This document shows positions 21,776 to 33,164 of a DNA stretch of 64,000 nt, one piece after another. Source of the DNA: Exophiala sp. HKRS030 (Eukaryota > Ascomycota > Eurotiomycetes > Chaetothyriales > Herpotrichiellaceae). Position 1 is the first letter of the stretch. The number at the start of each line of letters is the position of its first letter. The stretch covers positions 106,997 through 170,996 of the forward strand of contig JAHWDD010000018.1 of assembly GCA_023897205.1 (NCBI GenBank). Reading direction: 5' to 3'. The position numbers and the translations under genes were made by a program. The notes beneath the pieces were generated by a model. It was not told where the DNA came from. It searched no databases and saw only the letters and a program-made list of their open reading frames with translations.

Positions 21776-23248
21776 GACACAGGGAGTTCTTCTAACGGGG
21801 GGCAATGGTCAGTCGTGTGACCCTGAGACAAGTGCGTGTCTCAACGCTTGGCCTCAGCCTTGGGCATAAGCAAAGGAAGGATCAATATTATTATACTAGG
21901 TTGACAAGTTGGAGAGCTCCCTGTACCCTCAAGATTGCATTTCATGATGTACCACTTATCACAACTTTTGAAAACTGTCGAGATCAGAGGCGCAATGCTA
22001 GATCATTCCCATTAAGGGCACAAAGCAAAGGATCGTCCACGACAGCGGATGTGTTCGTACTCAAGATAATCCCGACCAGACTTAGGAGTGCAAGGATGAA
22101 GCCCGGCATTCAGACCCTGCCAGGGCATTCTTAGAAGGTATCGGCTATCAAGCCGGTAATTTCCTTTTCACTACCTCTCTTCTTCGGTTGTGCTATGTGT
22201 CGGCGAAGCTGGCCATATTGGAGGGCAGTGGTCGAGGTAGAGCAGGCGTACTTCCTAGTCTCTTAACGGACGCCTAAAGCACTCGGCGACTACAAGAATG
22301 ACCAATCGTGAAACTAGTCAAGGTAGATATTAGACACTGAGAAAATCTGTTACTAACTTCCTGATAAGGGCATTCGACACCAAGCGTCGATGGGACGTAC
22401 CGCACGCTAGAGAGGGTTGAAGTTTCCATCGACCTCGCTGGTTTACGTCTTAACCCGGTAAGCGCGACGGCAGAAGTAGAACACGACAGTTTCAGGGAGC
22501 AGACTTGATTTTTAGAGCTCACATCACTATTATAGTAGAACGTCACTTTTGGTACAAATCTAATACGAAGTTTATTGAAGGAACCATAATCGGGCAGTCT
22601 ACTAGCCTTTCTTTGAACAAAACCCCGCAAGCTTGTGGCCTAGTATGTAAGCTTCCGGAAAGCAAGATATCCCCTAAACATGACAAGGGTATCTCCAGTG
22701 GATCCTACTCCCTGCCAACCCAGCCAACAACGACGCCCAGAGGATCTGCCGGACGGTACACGTTGCCGACGTTATCTGGAAGAGTTTCTTGAAATAAAAT
22801 TACTTCTGGATTCTTTCTAACGGTCATTCGCTATGGAAGCCAGGAAGAAATTGGTGCATTATTGGATTGTTTCCGAAGAGGAGCTTCACGGTCTCAAATA
22901 ACCTTCAGTCTCTGGGTAGATTTTACACAAGCTACTCAACCAACAGTTCAAATAGACGAACTCAATGAGGGGACAGTTAACGAAGGGGATGAACCCGTTG
23001 ACTAGAGTTTTTAAAATGCTTGGCAACGGATAACGACCGTATTGTAAGGCAGAACAAGTGTATCTGAAATGTATGAATTTTCGGCGTCTAGCCTAAGTCC
23101 CATTGCGTTGTCCGTTTCGCATGACGTAATCAAGTTAAATAGTGTCGAATTTCCAACCTCGCGAATTCAAAGATACTTCTCATCTCTCAACAAGGAGGAA
23201 ACCCCAAATTTGAGTCCGGATTTGTCACAACAGCAGCAGTATCGGAAG
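21776..23248. other. intergenic, nothing firmly recognised
   Basis: About 1.5 kb with overlapping short frames on both strands (for example 22274–22630 minus), none with motifs I know. Confidence 0.45.
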
Positions 23249-24310
23249 ATGGATGCTATCATCAGCTACTTTCACTACCTCCTGGACAGCGCCCTCGCCA
23301 CCGTCAAGCTAGTCCAAAATCGTGAGGTCGGCTGGAAGACCCTCAATCGCAAGACCGGCCGCTATGTGCGCGAATAACAACCCATCTACAAGAAAGTCAA
23401 GCTATGACTCTTGTTTAGTCGGCCCATAGAGTGGTTCGACCGAACGTGGTTGCTGAGGTATTGGATTCACGGGAAGACGATAAGATTTGGCAAGAAAGAA
23501 GGCACTCTGGCCTCTGCTACACTCTGGCCTCTGCTAAGCAGATAGAATCCTTCGTCGAGTTCTATCACATCAACATGGAAGATTTCACGCCCACAGACGT
23601 CCAAGCGTACCGCACTTTCGAAGAATTCTTTGAGCGGCGACACAAGCCAGGCGCCCGTCCAATCTTCCAAAAGAATGGCTCCTCTCTCGCCGTCGTTATC
23701 GCGGACTGCCGGCTTGGAGTCTACCCCAGCGTCTCCGAGACTAAATGGGCTATGAACAAAAGGACGAAACTTCACCATCGGTAATTTGATCCAAGACGTT
23801 TCCGCCGCCAAAATGTGGGAGAACGGTGCGATCACGTCGTTCAGACTCAGTCCGCAAGACTATCATCGGTATCACTCTCCGGTCCAGGGCACTGTGGAAT
23901 GGTACAGGCAAATTCCTGGAGAGTATTACCAAGTGGACCCGCTCTGCTTGCGATCCGATATCGACGTCTTGACGGTAAACGCTCCCTGCGCGATCTGCAT
24001 CAACAGCCCGTCGTCTGGACGTGTGCTCTTTGTGGCAAGCGGCGCCACAGACGTGGGAACCAGGGAAATTAACCAAAAGTGTAGGACTGAGGGTTCACAG
24101 GTGGAAAAAGGCGAGGAATTAGGGCTGTTTCAATTCGGAGGTAGTATAATCGTTGCTTTCGAGCAGGGGAGGATACGTTTTGACGAAGATCTACTCAGAG
24201 TGAGCAGGAGTCTGGTGATGATGGATGTGGAAGTAGGGGATGAATCGGGCAACCTAGAATGGGTGACCTTTGTACAGGACTACCGAGGGGGAACTGACGG
24301 GAGGATGTGA
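23249..24310 (+). pseudogene. phosphatidylserine decarboxylase (PSD2-type) pseudogene
   Basis: The intact enzyme makes phosphatidylethanolamine from phosphatidylserine at endomembranes and cuts itself to form a pyruvoyl group. Recognisable blocks: V-Q-N-R-E-V-G-W-K-T-L, F-V-E-F-Y-H-I-N-M-E-D-F, Y-R-T-F-E-E-F-F-E-R-R-H-K-P-G-A-R-P-I, F-R-L-S-P-Q-D-Y-H-R-Y-H-S-P-V, Y-Y-Q-V-D-P-L-C-L, V-L-F-V-A-S-G-A-T-D-V-G, and L-F-Q-F-G-G-S. Damage: in-frame TAA after Y-V-R-E and TGA after K-K-V-K-L (both explainable as C-to-T); a 17-bp tandem duplication at 23503–23536 that shifts frame; and a one-base indel in the A-run near 23757–23761. The self-cleavage box is G-G-S-I (24137–24148) where the family has G-G-S-S. 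With four or more independent lesions this copy should not be functional. The 5' end is uncertain. Confidence 0.92.
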
Positions 24311-25404
24311 CTTGTTCTACTTCTCCTACCGCTAGAGTCCAGTATTGTCGCTGCTTCGAGACACCTTAACATACGCTTTTTCGTTAAGCGGCTTCGAGGT
24401 TCCATTAGTCTTCTTTGCAGCCCTGGATACCTGTGGTTCGTAAATGATGTGGCTAACGGTGGGCCGATAAGAGGACAATCTCATGCCTCACACTCATCGG
24501 TCCGATCACTCTCCCGAAGCAACGCTATCGCTCGAGAGGCAGGTGAGGTAGTTACTTCTAATTGGCTGTGGAAGGAAGCTTCAGAGAGGAAACAGGGTCT
24601 TTCGCCTGGAGGGAATCGGGAGTGCTAGGCTTATTAGATACGAGACCGCCCGACCAGGTATGGCTGAGATTCTCGATTGCGGCACTAGGTCTAGATTAGC
24701 TGGAAAATGAGGTTTTATCCGTTGACGGAACCTAGGTAGTGCGCCCTTGATACCAAAGAGTGACTTTGCGACCTCCTTCTCCTGCTTGCAGCCAAGCCAT
24801 CTCGGATCAATGCCTATGTCCAGCCGTAATTAGGCCAAGCAACTGCCTCCAGAACCTGATTCTCGCACCAAGCAATATAACTAGACACCTTATTCCTCGG
24901 ATTTCGGGACTCTATTGACCCGTCACGTGGACGCAGCTGGACATCAAGGAATGTAGTAGTATCGACTTTATGTGGCGGCCAACCATTGCTGCGGCGCGGG
25001 GAGGATCGGATATTTCGTCAGTTTTGGAAGCGATTTCGTCGCCATTCATACTGCCACGGTGTCAGGATAACTGTTATTGAATTGACATCCGTCTTCAGAT
25101 GCCGAACCTTGCGACCTTCGATTGGCCTGGTTCGTACCAACCTTCGACGAAATATACAGAAGCTTTGCGTCGACAATATACGACGAAGACCATCTCACTA
25201 CGTTCGCGTCTCTAGTCTCAATAGGCCGCATTGTGATAGAACTCCCCGTCTGGACGGTTCAGTTCGACATGCTCACTCCATCCGAGTCGGGGGTCAAAAA
25301 GCATAAGGCCTTTTAAACCGGCGCGGCTTTGAGGAGGTGAAAGTGTCTGGGTCGCCGTAAGGACCGTACGGGCGGAGGGGTAGTGCTGAAAAAGTGTTGT
25401 GGCT
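24311..25404. other. intergenic, nothing recognised
   Basis: 1.1 kb between the decarboxylase relic and the 3' end of the next regulator. No motif-bearing frame seen on either strand. Confidence 0.5.
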
Positions 25405-27906
25405 TCATGTGAAGATACTCCTCTTATATTTAATGTGCCGCGTGCTGAAGGAGCACCATAAAAGATAGTCTGCTCTGGAAGCATTAACGTCCACATCAGC
25501 CTTGGCTGCTACTGCACGCAAGGTAAAGTTGCATCGGCTCCAAGCTCGGCTGGCAGAGAGGTTACGTTCGCCGAGTGCGTGGAGCAGCCTTATTGCTTTC
25601 TTCAAAGTCTCAAAGGTATCGCGGAAACCTTCAGCTGCACGATACACAGGGAAAGATAGCCAATGAATGAGGACCGAAGTTGATTGCACGAGCCAGGGTA
25701 AAACAGACCACCAAGGCCCACACTGCATAATATCTTCAGCATTGGACTCGTCAGGGACGAGGTGGATTATAGCCTTCGCGGCTTCAACGGAACGTGTGGC
25801 AGCTGAGCAGTCGAAAGTATCTGAACCTTTGGACTGACGGGTAAGGTTTAGATCTGGCAATCGGTCCAAAAAGGATCGATAGGTTATTAGCTGTGTTCCA
25901 TAGTAGAAGAACACTAGACTAAGTCTGAGAGCACGGGAACTCTGTTCCTTATTGTTGCACCGGAAGTCGAAAACGGGCGGAAGATTGCGAACCCAATCTT
26001 CGAGTTGAATTTCAATATCTTCGAGTCGGGACTGCAGATGGATGCCAGTAGCAATGCTGTGAATCTGAGAAAGGATACTTTGGCTGAGTCTTGCTAACTG
26101 CGTGAGATGGAGAAAATAAAGGGATGGGTTAGCTATAACATCTTTTGCCCAGTATAATCCAACTTGTGGCATCGATATGGTTCTAGATGATTGGGATCGT
26201 TGGTGCGGCGGAAAAGAGCGATCTCCATCGGTAGAACATGTGGATGTCGAACGGTTCCGGACATAGATATTTGAAGAGGGTGCTCGAGGACCATGTTGGT
26301 ATTCCTTGCCAAGGAGCTCCAAACCTCTGTCTGTATCAAATTCGTTCTCTTCCAGGGGAGCTGGGAGCGGCGTTGAGCATTGTTGGTCGAAGACACAAGG
26401 GACGCGTCCGGTAATTATGCAGAGTCGATGCTGGAGAACATAGAGGCTCCACCAAACTCGGTAGCGGATTTCCTTCAATTGGTCTTTTAATTGGGTACTG
26501 TCGTTCCGTAAGTTCAGGCCAAGGGCCGTTGCATGTGACATAGCAATCCCTATCAATACCCAAGCTCTTGTCGTGTTAGTTTTGCATCGGTCTTGGACAT
26601 CAGTTTCGTACCTGTTGATTTGGCTGGTGCAGAGAAAATAGAAAGACATCAATCCGAATACCTGGATAAGCTGCAGGTCTGGGAAGTCGAACAATGTCTC
26701 GCTATTGATAGCGAGATATCTGGCCCAGTTGAAGTACACAAGATGGTCTTCGATATTTCTGTTACCGTCGGCCCGAACAAGGGTGGCATACCTGGCGGCA
26801 ATGGCAAAAATAGTATTGATAATTGCGAGCCACAGGTGAGGAGGTCTTTGAAAGGGATTCGACAAGAATCGGTGAAATTGTGATGTAAAGGTTGATTTTC
26901 CAATGATGGGGAACGTTGACTGCGCGTGTTGGAGATAAGTATAAAACAGAAACTGGGCAGTCTCGGCCTGTGGCATTTCGTATGGTTCAACACGTTCTAA
27001 GGTGGACAGGGGAGTATCGTCCAAATGGTAACTCATGCTGTTTATCGTGAAGTAGTGATCTGCCTCCGCCACACGGGATGTGGCATTTCCATGAGGTTGT
27101 CCGGAACTTGATAGAGGGGAGCCAGTATTGTGCTTTTTGGCGTCGCTAGGAGGACGCGTCGAGGTTGGCCGCAAGCCGTCGAGATTGTTATCATTCAGTA
27201 CAGTCTGCATCCAAGTCACCTCGGAAGTCGGCCCCATAAAGCCAGTTACTGTCGCCCCTTCACGCGTAAAATCCTCTTTTGTACCGTACGGGGTCTCTCC
27301 GGTCAGAGGTTGAATCTTCAGAATTGGTTGCAGAAGTCCCCCGGTGTTCATTAGTCCCAGTCCGGGGAGCAGCTTCAACGTCGGTGTCTTGTATATCCGA
27401 GTCTCTCGCGGTTTCCTAATGCATTTAACACCACATGGTTACACGGTTAGGAATTCCATACTTCTCCTAAATATGCCTTTATGAACTTCGCCTCGGGCTC
27501 GAGAACTCTGTTCGCCAAAACTTTGGGCAAAGCCTCGCAATCAGCTAGCTTCTTGCCGATCCTACCACAGCTTCTGTCAGGTTCAACAGTCTGGCTTATA
27601 TGTGCGCGTCTCGACATACTTCTTTGCTTTGTCCCGCTTTTTGTCTGCGTAGACGCACACAAATCCCAATCCACGACAACGCCTACATACGGGCTTTTCT
27701 CCGTTGCATTTCGTCTTTTTCAGCCTGCAAGGCTCGCACGCATGCTGTATTCGACGCGGGTCATGGAGTGTTGTATGTGGTCCGTCTGCGCCCTTGGTTG
27801 CGGCGTTTGTCCCGGGTAGCGCAGCTGTTGTGATCTCTCTCTGTGCAATATAGCGCCTGGTAGATTGTGAATGGCCTGAAGCGCTGGGTGTCGGGAAGCG
27901 CCCCAT
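25405..27906 (-). pseudogene. Zn(II)2Cys6 transcription factor with PF04082-type middle region, frame-damaged
   Basis: The N-terminal exon (start 27906) has H-A-C-E-P-C-R-L-K-K-T-K-C-N-G-E-K-P-V-C-R-R-C-R-G-L-G-F-V-C, a full binuclear zinc cluster, followed by a basic linker. The body from about 27290 to 25405 is one open frame with the fungal regulator domain: F-P-I-I-G-K-S-T-F, A-R-Y-L-A-I-N-S, L-M-S-F-Y-F-L-C-T-S-Q-I-N-R, I-G-I-A-M-S-H-A-T-A-L-G-L-N-L-R, R-V-W-W-S-L-Y-V-L-Q-H. A small unspliced insertion follows S-Q-I-N-R and is probably an intron. Between the cluster and the body the best reading jumps frame near 27615 (after D-K-A-K-K) and again near 27290. A real intron (GTATGG...ATTAG, about 27420–27460) explains only part of this. 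So the gene is either decaying or the assembly has small indels. Target genes unknown. Confidence 0.7.
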
Positions 27907-28592
27907 GACACGTGGTAGAGATTTAAAGGTGTAAGGAAGCTACTTCATAGTCCGACTTGATGGTAGCGGGATTGCGAGTTCGCAATCTGGAAAAGGGAGG
28001 ATGGAGTACATATGGTAAAGGTCCGCGCAGTCTGAAGTGGTTCTGAACATCACCCCGACGGTGGACGTATAATGAAAGGTGCCAATCTTACTAAGGGCGG
28101 GAATTGAGTGCTTTCGTGACACTCTGCATCGACTGGCTCCACGTTTTCGTCGCCGCTTTTGACGATTTCATGTACAACCCTTTATCAGTTTGTAGCACTC
28201 TTAACGCCTGCACAGTATCCTGCCCTTCGACTTTCTCACTCGACCATCTTTGTGTCTCACGTCACAATCTCAAAAACATGCATCCGCGGCCACGAACCCA
28301 TGTCTAAAAACCTAGGACTGAGACTCTTCGAGTTCTCGCAAATTTCAAATTGTCTGCAGTTCCCATGATGTCCCTTTGTCAAAATGCCCCCGCCCAAACG
28401 AAGCCGGGAGCCAGCTCGCTTCTCGCGATACCCTGGTGCCCCTCGCCCTTTGCCAACCGCTGTGCTGGCTGCGCGAGCCCTGGACTATATGTACGACGGC
28501 ATCGCCCACATGCCGACTGCACGTTCGTCACTTTCGTCACTTCCTAGGATTCCTCTTCATTCTTTTCGATCTTCCTCGTCTCCTCGAGCCAC
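27907..28592. other. intergenic before mobile unit copy A
   Basis: 680 bp with C-rich and T-rich pyrimidine tracts on the plus strand toward 28550, promoter-like for the gene starting at 28593. No homology to the copy B promoter was seen here. Confidence 0.4.
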
Positions 28593-29627
28593 ATGCCTCG
28601 CCGAAAGAAGTTGACCACTGTCAACCTGAGTTCCGGGGGTTCATACTCCAGTCATACTATCGATGACGTCTGCACACTTGACATCCTCGCCCAGAAATAT
28701 GAGGAGGCCTTGTCGGAAACCCGTCGCACGACGTTGTTGACGCGTTCTAGAACCCGGAGGCCAATCCGCAGGCGGCGAAATCGGCCAACCGCATCGGACG
28801 TCTTCGCGATCCCAACCGGCCGAGGAAGCTGACCGACAAACTGAGCCAGCGGGTTCAACAGTTGCCATCTATCCACCGGCTTCTGGAGTCGCGAGATCGG
28901 GTTCGCAGTCTCATTCTTCGGGAGTTCGGAGTGCTTCGCATGGCGGTTGGAGAAGCAATTCATACGGAGTATAAGAAGTTGGACCGAATGGTTAACAGCA
29001 CGATTCGAGCCGAGGAGCGAGCTCTATTGAAATGCAGTCAGCGGCAGTACGACGAAACGGCTCCTATTGAGGCAATCCAGCGGCAGATCAAAGGAACTTC
29101 GGCCGAGGGGCAAGAGCTGGCTCCAGAGTCGGACTCGACACAGATCAAGATTCCCGACCGACGGCAGATTGCGGAAGCGGCCATGAGCGACTCGGCGGTA
29201 TTCACCGGTCCCAAGGCTCTATCACGACACAAAATGTTCCTTAACGATGATCGCGCTATGTTAACGAAGGGAGCGACGATCGACGAGAGAAACATCTTTA
29301 GCTACAAAAATAGGATCCGCGGCTAGCGTACATGATACTCATGGCTTGCCACCTTTATTGACCTTCGAGCGTATTACCCCGTTGACCTGTCAGCAACATC
29401 AGTGTCTCTTCTGCTTGTGCAGTGAACTACCCCAAGAAGATCGGGAGAAACGTTATGCCGGTAAGCACTCCCTCCAGAGACATGCCGCACGCTGTCGCCT
29501 ACGGCACTTTCGAGAGTAGGATCAAATTCCTTGCCCCGATAACATGGCTTGCCGTGGAATGGTTTTCGAAGGAAAATCGCACTTCAAGAACCATGCGGCT
29601 TCCGTACACCATTTCATCTTATAATTA
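28593..29627 (+). pseudogene. gene 1 of the mobile unit, copy A: DUF3435/FluG-like, internally deleted
   Basis: The ATG at 28593 starts a plausible N-terminus (M-P-R-R-K-K-L, then L-A-Q-K-Y-E-E-A-L-S-E-T-R). At about 28740 the sequence enters the stretch shared with copy B: L-R-D-P-N-R-P-R-K-L-T-D, R-L-L-E-S-R-D-R-V, L-I-L-R-E-F-G-V, K-K-L-D-R-M-V-N-S-T-I-R-A-E-E-R-A-L. The catalytic core expected between these parts in full-length family members is absent. Frame breaks: around 28745; a 2-base difference from copy B at about 29233; a stop after N-R-I-R-G (29326); and TAG in the C-terminal Cys/His region near 29519. The tail (C-L-F-C-L-C-S-E-L-P...H-F-K-N-H-A-A-S-V-H) ends where homology to copy B ends. 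It cannot encode an active protein. Confidence 0.75.
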
Positions 29628-29639
29628 TATCGGCCACTT

Positions 29640-30230
29640 CTACGTAGGGTCTCTCCGGAGCCTTCTCTGTTAGGTTATCGCGCACAAGACCCGCGGACAC
29701 AAGCCGCACTTCCTGTGTTGTTTGGTAAGTACTACTAGAACTAGGAATAACGCACATAGATTCGGGCTTTGCTGGGGTGAGACAGATGTTAAGAGTTTAT
29801 TCGCAAGATACTTAGTGTAACTGGGGGAACTCCGTACGCGGGAAACGTGCTATTTATATGGGGCCTGACCTTTACATGAATGATGAAAGTGTATTCGACA
29901 TACTCGGCAAGGAAAACGAAGGCCGAATTTGGTCAACAGATTCTGCCGATCAAGTTGCCTCCTCGTCCATTATGACCTCATCGCTGGCCATGATAGACAT
30001 AATCAGGTCAGTCTAGCTACATCTGAAACCCGGAGGTGAATTTCGATCCCGCAGATTCAGTGATATTTCTCATATCGCTGCAGGCAGGATACCTCCGCAA
30101 CCCTAATGACTAATGTTCATTTGTAGAATTGAACACCGAAATCGTTAGGACTTCGAAAACCAGCCGCTCTGCAGCAGCTATATAGTTGGCGGGAACCCTT
30201 GGGTTCCATGTTGAGCAGTGGAGGACATGA
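29640..30230. other. 0.6-kb joint between gene 1 and gene 2 ends in copy A
   Basis: Copy A/B homology stops at the gene 1 stop codon on one side and about 20 bp past the gene 2 stop on the other. The sequence between matches neither flank of copy B and has no gene. If copy A arose from a circle or a tandem, this segment would be the former junction or spacer. Confidence 0.5.
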
Positions 30231-30253
30231 CGACTGGAAAGATCTGAGATGCA

Positions 30254-32185
30254 TCACTGCTTCAGCAGAAGCTCTGTGATCTGTTCACTCTGGTGTTTGA
30301 GCTGTTCATTTTGCTGCTTGATCTGGTCACTATGCTGTTTGAGCAATTGCATAAGCTCTTTTCGTTGTTGCTCAGAGTCTTTTCGTTGCTGCTCAGAGTC
30401 TTTTCGTTGCTGTTCTAGCTGAGCCACCAACATGTTCTCCCTATTCTTTGCATCCTTGCGTTGTTGTTCGGAGTCTTTTCGTTGTTGCTCAAAATCTTTG
30501 CGCTGTTGCTCAAAACCTTTTCGCTGTTGCTCTAGCTGCCGTTGCAGGTTCTGAATCATGGTTCGAAACTCGGCATTCAAGCCCCTCCCTCGCTGCGGTT
30601 TGCGAAACCCCTTATCCTGAGATTTGGGCGCACTGCTGTCATCCTGTGAGCTTTGTACGCCGAGGTCATCAATGTTGGCCGGTTCGAGTGTCCTTGTAAG
30701 CGGATCAGGCAGCTCATCGATCACGGCGGTGAGTCGCTTGAGCAGAGCCGGAGCAAAGATTTGGTAAACGTTGAGAGTAAACTGGTAACTGATCCATCTA
30801 TATTCTCCTGATTTATCTTCAACGTTGAGTTCTTTGATCGTCTCGCGATAGTACAACGTGTTCTCACCCTGCACCTCAGGATAATGAGCATAAATACGCT
30901 CGCTCCGGTCGTCATGTGAAATAGAATATCCTAATGCCCTTCTGTGCACCCACGAAGCACGGTTAGCCTTGCGAAAGACGTTCACAATTCTCCGGAGTGT
31001 AACGGTTATGCTATGAGTATTTGGTCGATCTGCCAAGTTAAGCCCCTACTTCCCACACTTCACCTCGCTAGTCAGGAAGGGAAAATAGATATCCTCGCGC
31101 GGTGTGTAGTACGACTCCTCCAAAGGTTCGATGCAGAGCTTCCGGCGCTGAATTTCGGTAAAGTTGGACTATTTGAATCTGTATGTACGGTCCGGCTGCG
31201 GTCGGGGTCTGTAAAACGAAATTCCTTTAACCCAAGGGTTATTGTGACCTTCGATTAGACCGTGAAATTCTTCTCGGCCACTAATATACAGGTTTTTAAC
31301 CGATGAGACAAGGAGAAAATGCAGGTCGAGGTAGACTCGAGCTTCGGATCGGCCTCGAATCAGAGTCTGGAATTTGTCGAATCGGTCATCAAATAACGAA
31401 TGATCTAGACGCGATTAGTGCGTGTAGAGAAGCTTCTCGCACAGTATCTTGTCTTCCTGCACAAGACCAGCATCAGATAACTGCATAAAGCTGCTTTTCG
31501 TCTCCAAGACCGCCGGGTAGTTTATATCTTTGTAGGCCGAGTATTTCTTGTCTGCTGAAACCGTGGATTTCGTGGCGTCGCCGGATTGTGAAAGTCGACG
31601 ACTTAACAAATCTGAGGACCGAGATCATTTCGAGGGTGGCAGACTCATGTCGTCCTGGACAGCGTATTCCTCGCTAGGCAGAACGCTTGATAGCCACTTC
31701 TCCATAAGTGCACCGCTGTCCGATAGTTCTAAAGGCGAGCGGGCGCTCTTCGCAGATGCGCGCTCGGTGTGCCTATCCGGTAACCTTGTCTTTCGTTCTG
31801 GTACAGGAGACAATTCGCGATGGATCTGGCGCACCTGGTCAGCATCTTTCCTCCCGGAGAGACGTTCATTGCATCCACTCACGTCATCGGTTTTTGTGGC
31901 AGACGGAGATGGAAGCTGACTCTGCAGCTTCGAGGGGGGGATCTCGGGAGGGCTCTCAGGAGTGAGGTCTTTCACCAGGGAATCCGGAAAGGCTTGTTGA
32001 AGGTCTGATAGGCGGCGAATCTTGTGAGGATGTTCGCCGTCGTCGCTCTGCACGGCGTGTCGTTTGTCTAAAAAATGTCAACGATTCGTTGATCCTGCGT
32101 TTCTGTCGTTTTCGAGGCTCTTACCGTGCAGGTTAGCCTGTTCGTGACTCTGCACGTTCGTGGCCTCTTTAACGGGTGATATCAT
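30254..32185 (-). pseudogene. gene 2 of the mobile unit, copy A: PD-(D/E)XK-like/DUF7924-like, RIP-inactivated
   Basis: Copy of the intact gene at 61678–63570. The start ATG (32185), first donor (GTAAGAG) and first acceptor (TTTTTTAG) are all conserved. Relative to the intact copy there are nonsense changes: CAA to TAA after L-L-Y-T-H (about 31415) and TGG to TAG just after the P-D motif (about 31170). Many silent or missense changes are also C-to-T or G-to-A, concentrated at CpA/TpG. The last 260 codons (31036 down to 30254) remain open and keep the heptad tail, with four plus three E-Q-Q-R-K-x-x units against three plus two in copy B. Not functional as a nuclease-like protein; a truncated coiled-coil product cannot be excluded. 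Confidence 0.85.
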
Positions 32186-32877
32186 GTGTTACAGAGGAGA
32201 GCAAGCGCTCTCACATTAACCAATACAGTGTCATGTCGGTCTCTTAAAGAGTCGAAGCCTTCCGGTCCGTTGGCACAGGAAAGAGCGTAGGCTGAGGCGA
32301 GCAGCACTGTCATCCAATCAAATGGGCTAGGTTGGGTGTCACATGCGGCTTGCTGAGGGCGCTTATTTATCTAGGACAAGGATAGGCTGCGCTCTCAATC
32401 ACGACCACTTTAATTTTTTGAACTACAGCTAACCGACTTTAACTGAATCAGTAGTTCGCTTTCGAGAGCCATCCCTCACAGTCCTAAAGACTGGCCGATG
32501 ACGTGTGCGTGCTATTCTTTGACAAGGCTATTTTGTTTACGCTATTGACCTTCGGCGGTCATGTTGACGAGTTCTGAATGAGTCCTGTCGCCCTCCCCTT
32601 ATCTCCCACTTCTGCCGGTTGAAAGACAAAGTGTGCTTTCTGGATCGCGTAAGGAAGTTAAGAGACCCATAGCCGTTTCATCCATTGGGACCCTCATTGT
32701 TTGAATCTATCTGTCGATTTCGCAGATTGAAGTATTGGCATAAAACAAACTTCTTCCTCTGTTGAACACACTAGATCTAGTCAATACCGCTGACAAGAGG
32801 CCAGCAAATATATCGTCACCAATTCTTACCCCTCTTCTCTTTGATGTCTTGTGCCCGCAGGATTCACCTCCCTCGTG
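32186..32877. promoter_or_regulatory. shared divergent promoter of the mobile unit, copy A
   Basis: About 690 bp homologous to 60955–61677 in copy B, lying upstream of gene 2. Homology ends sharply inside ACCTCCCTC at 32877, before any gene 1 coding sequence, so on this side the unit is cut off. Conservation of the whole intergenic block in both copies supports a real function. Confidence 0.6.
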
Positions 32878-33164
32878 CAGCACCTGCCGATCCTCGTACC
32901 GCTCGTCACTTTTTCCGGCAGTGAAAACAAAGCCCCGGAATGCAATGGCACTGTCTGTCGATCTGTGTTTGAAAGTCACAAGAGACTATTCAGGTAGGTA
33001 TCTAGGGAGGCGGTTTTGACAGATTGTCCTCCCCAAGCTGTGAAATTCCACGACCAGCACCACCATACGTCTCATGACGAGCGTCCTTCATCCAGTCGTG
33101 AATAGGTGCTGTCGGACTTGGGTCGCAGTGTGAGCACCAAAAGGAGACTTTGCGCACAGGGCTT

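Larger units (their letters stand above)
28593..32877. mobile_element. two-gene mobile unit, copy A (rearranged and RIP-mutated)
   Basis: Contains the same two genes and shared promoter as 59608–63590 but in another order: gene 1 fragment (+), a 0.6-kb unrelated joint, gene 2 (−), then the shared promoter, which stops at about 32877. Read on the minus strand, copy B is gene 2, promoter, gene 1. Copy A is gene 1, gene 2, promoter, so it is a circular permutation of copy B or the remains of a tandem pair. Nucleotide identity with copy B is high, and most differences are C-to-T or G-to-A in copy A. Confidence 0.75.
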
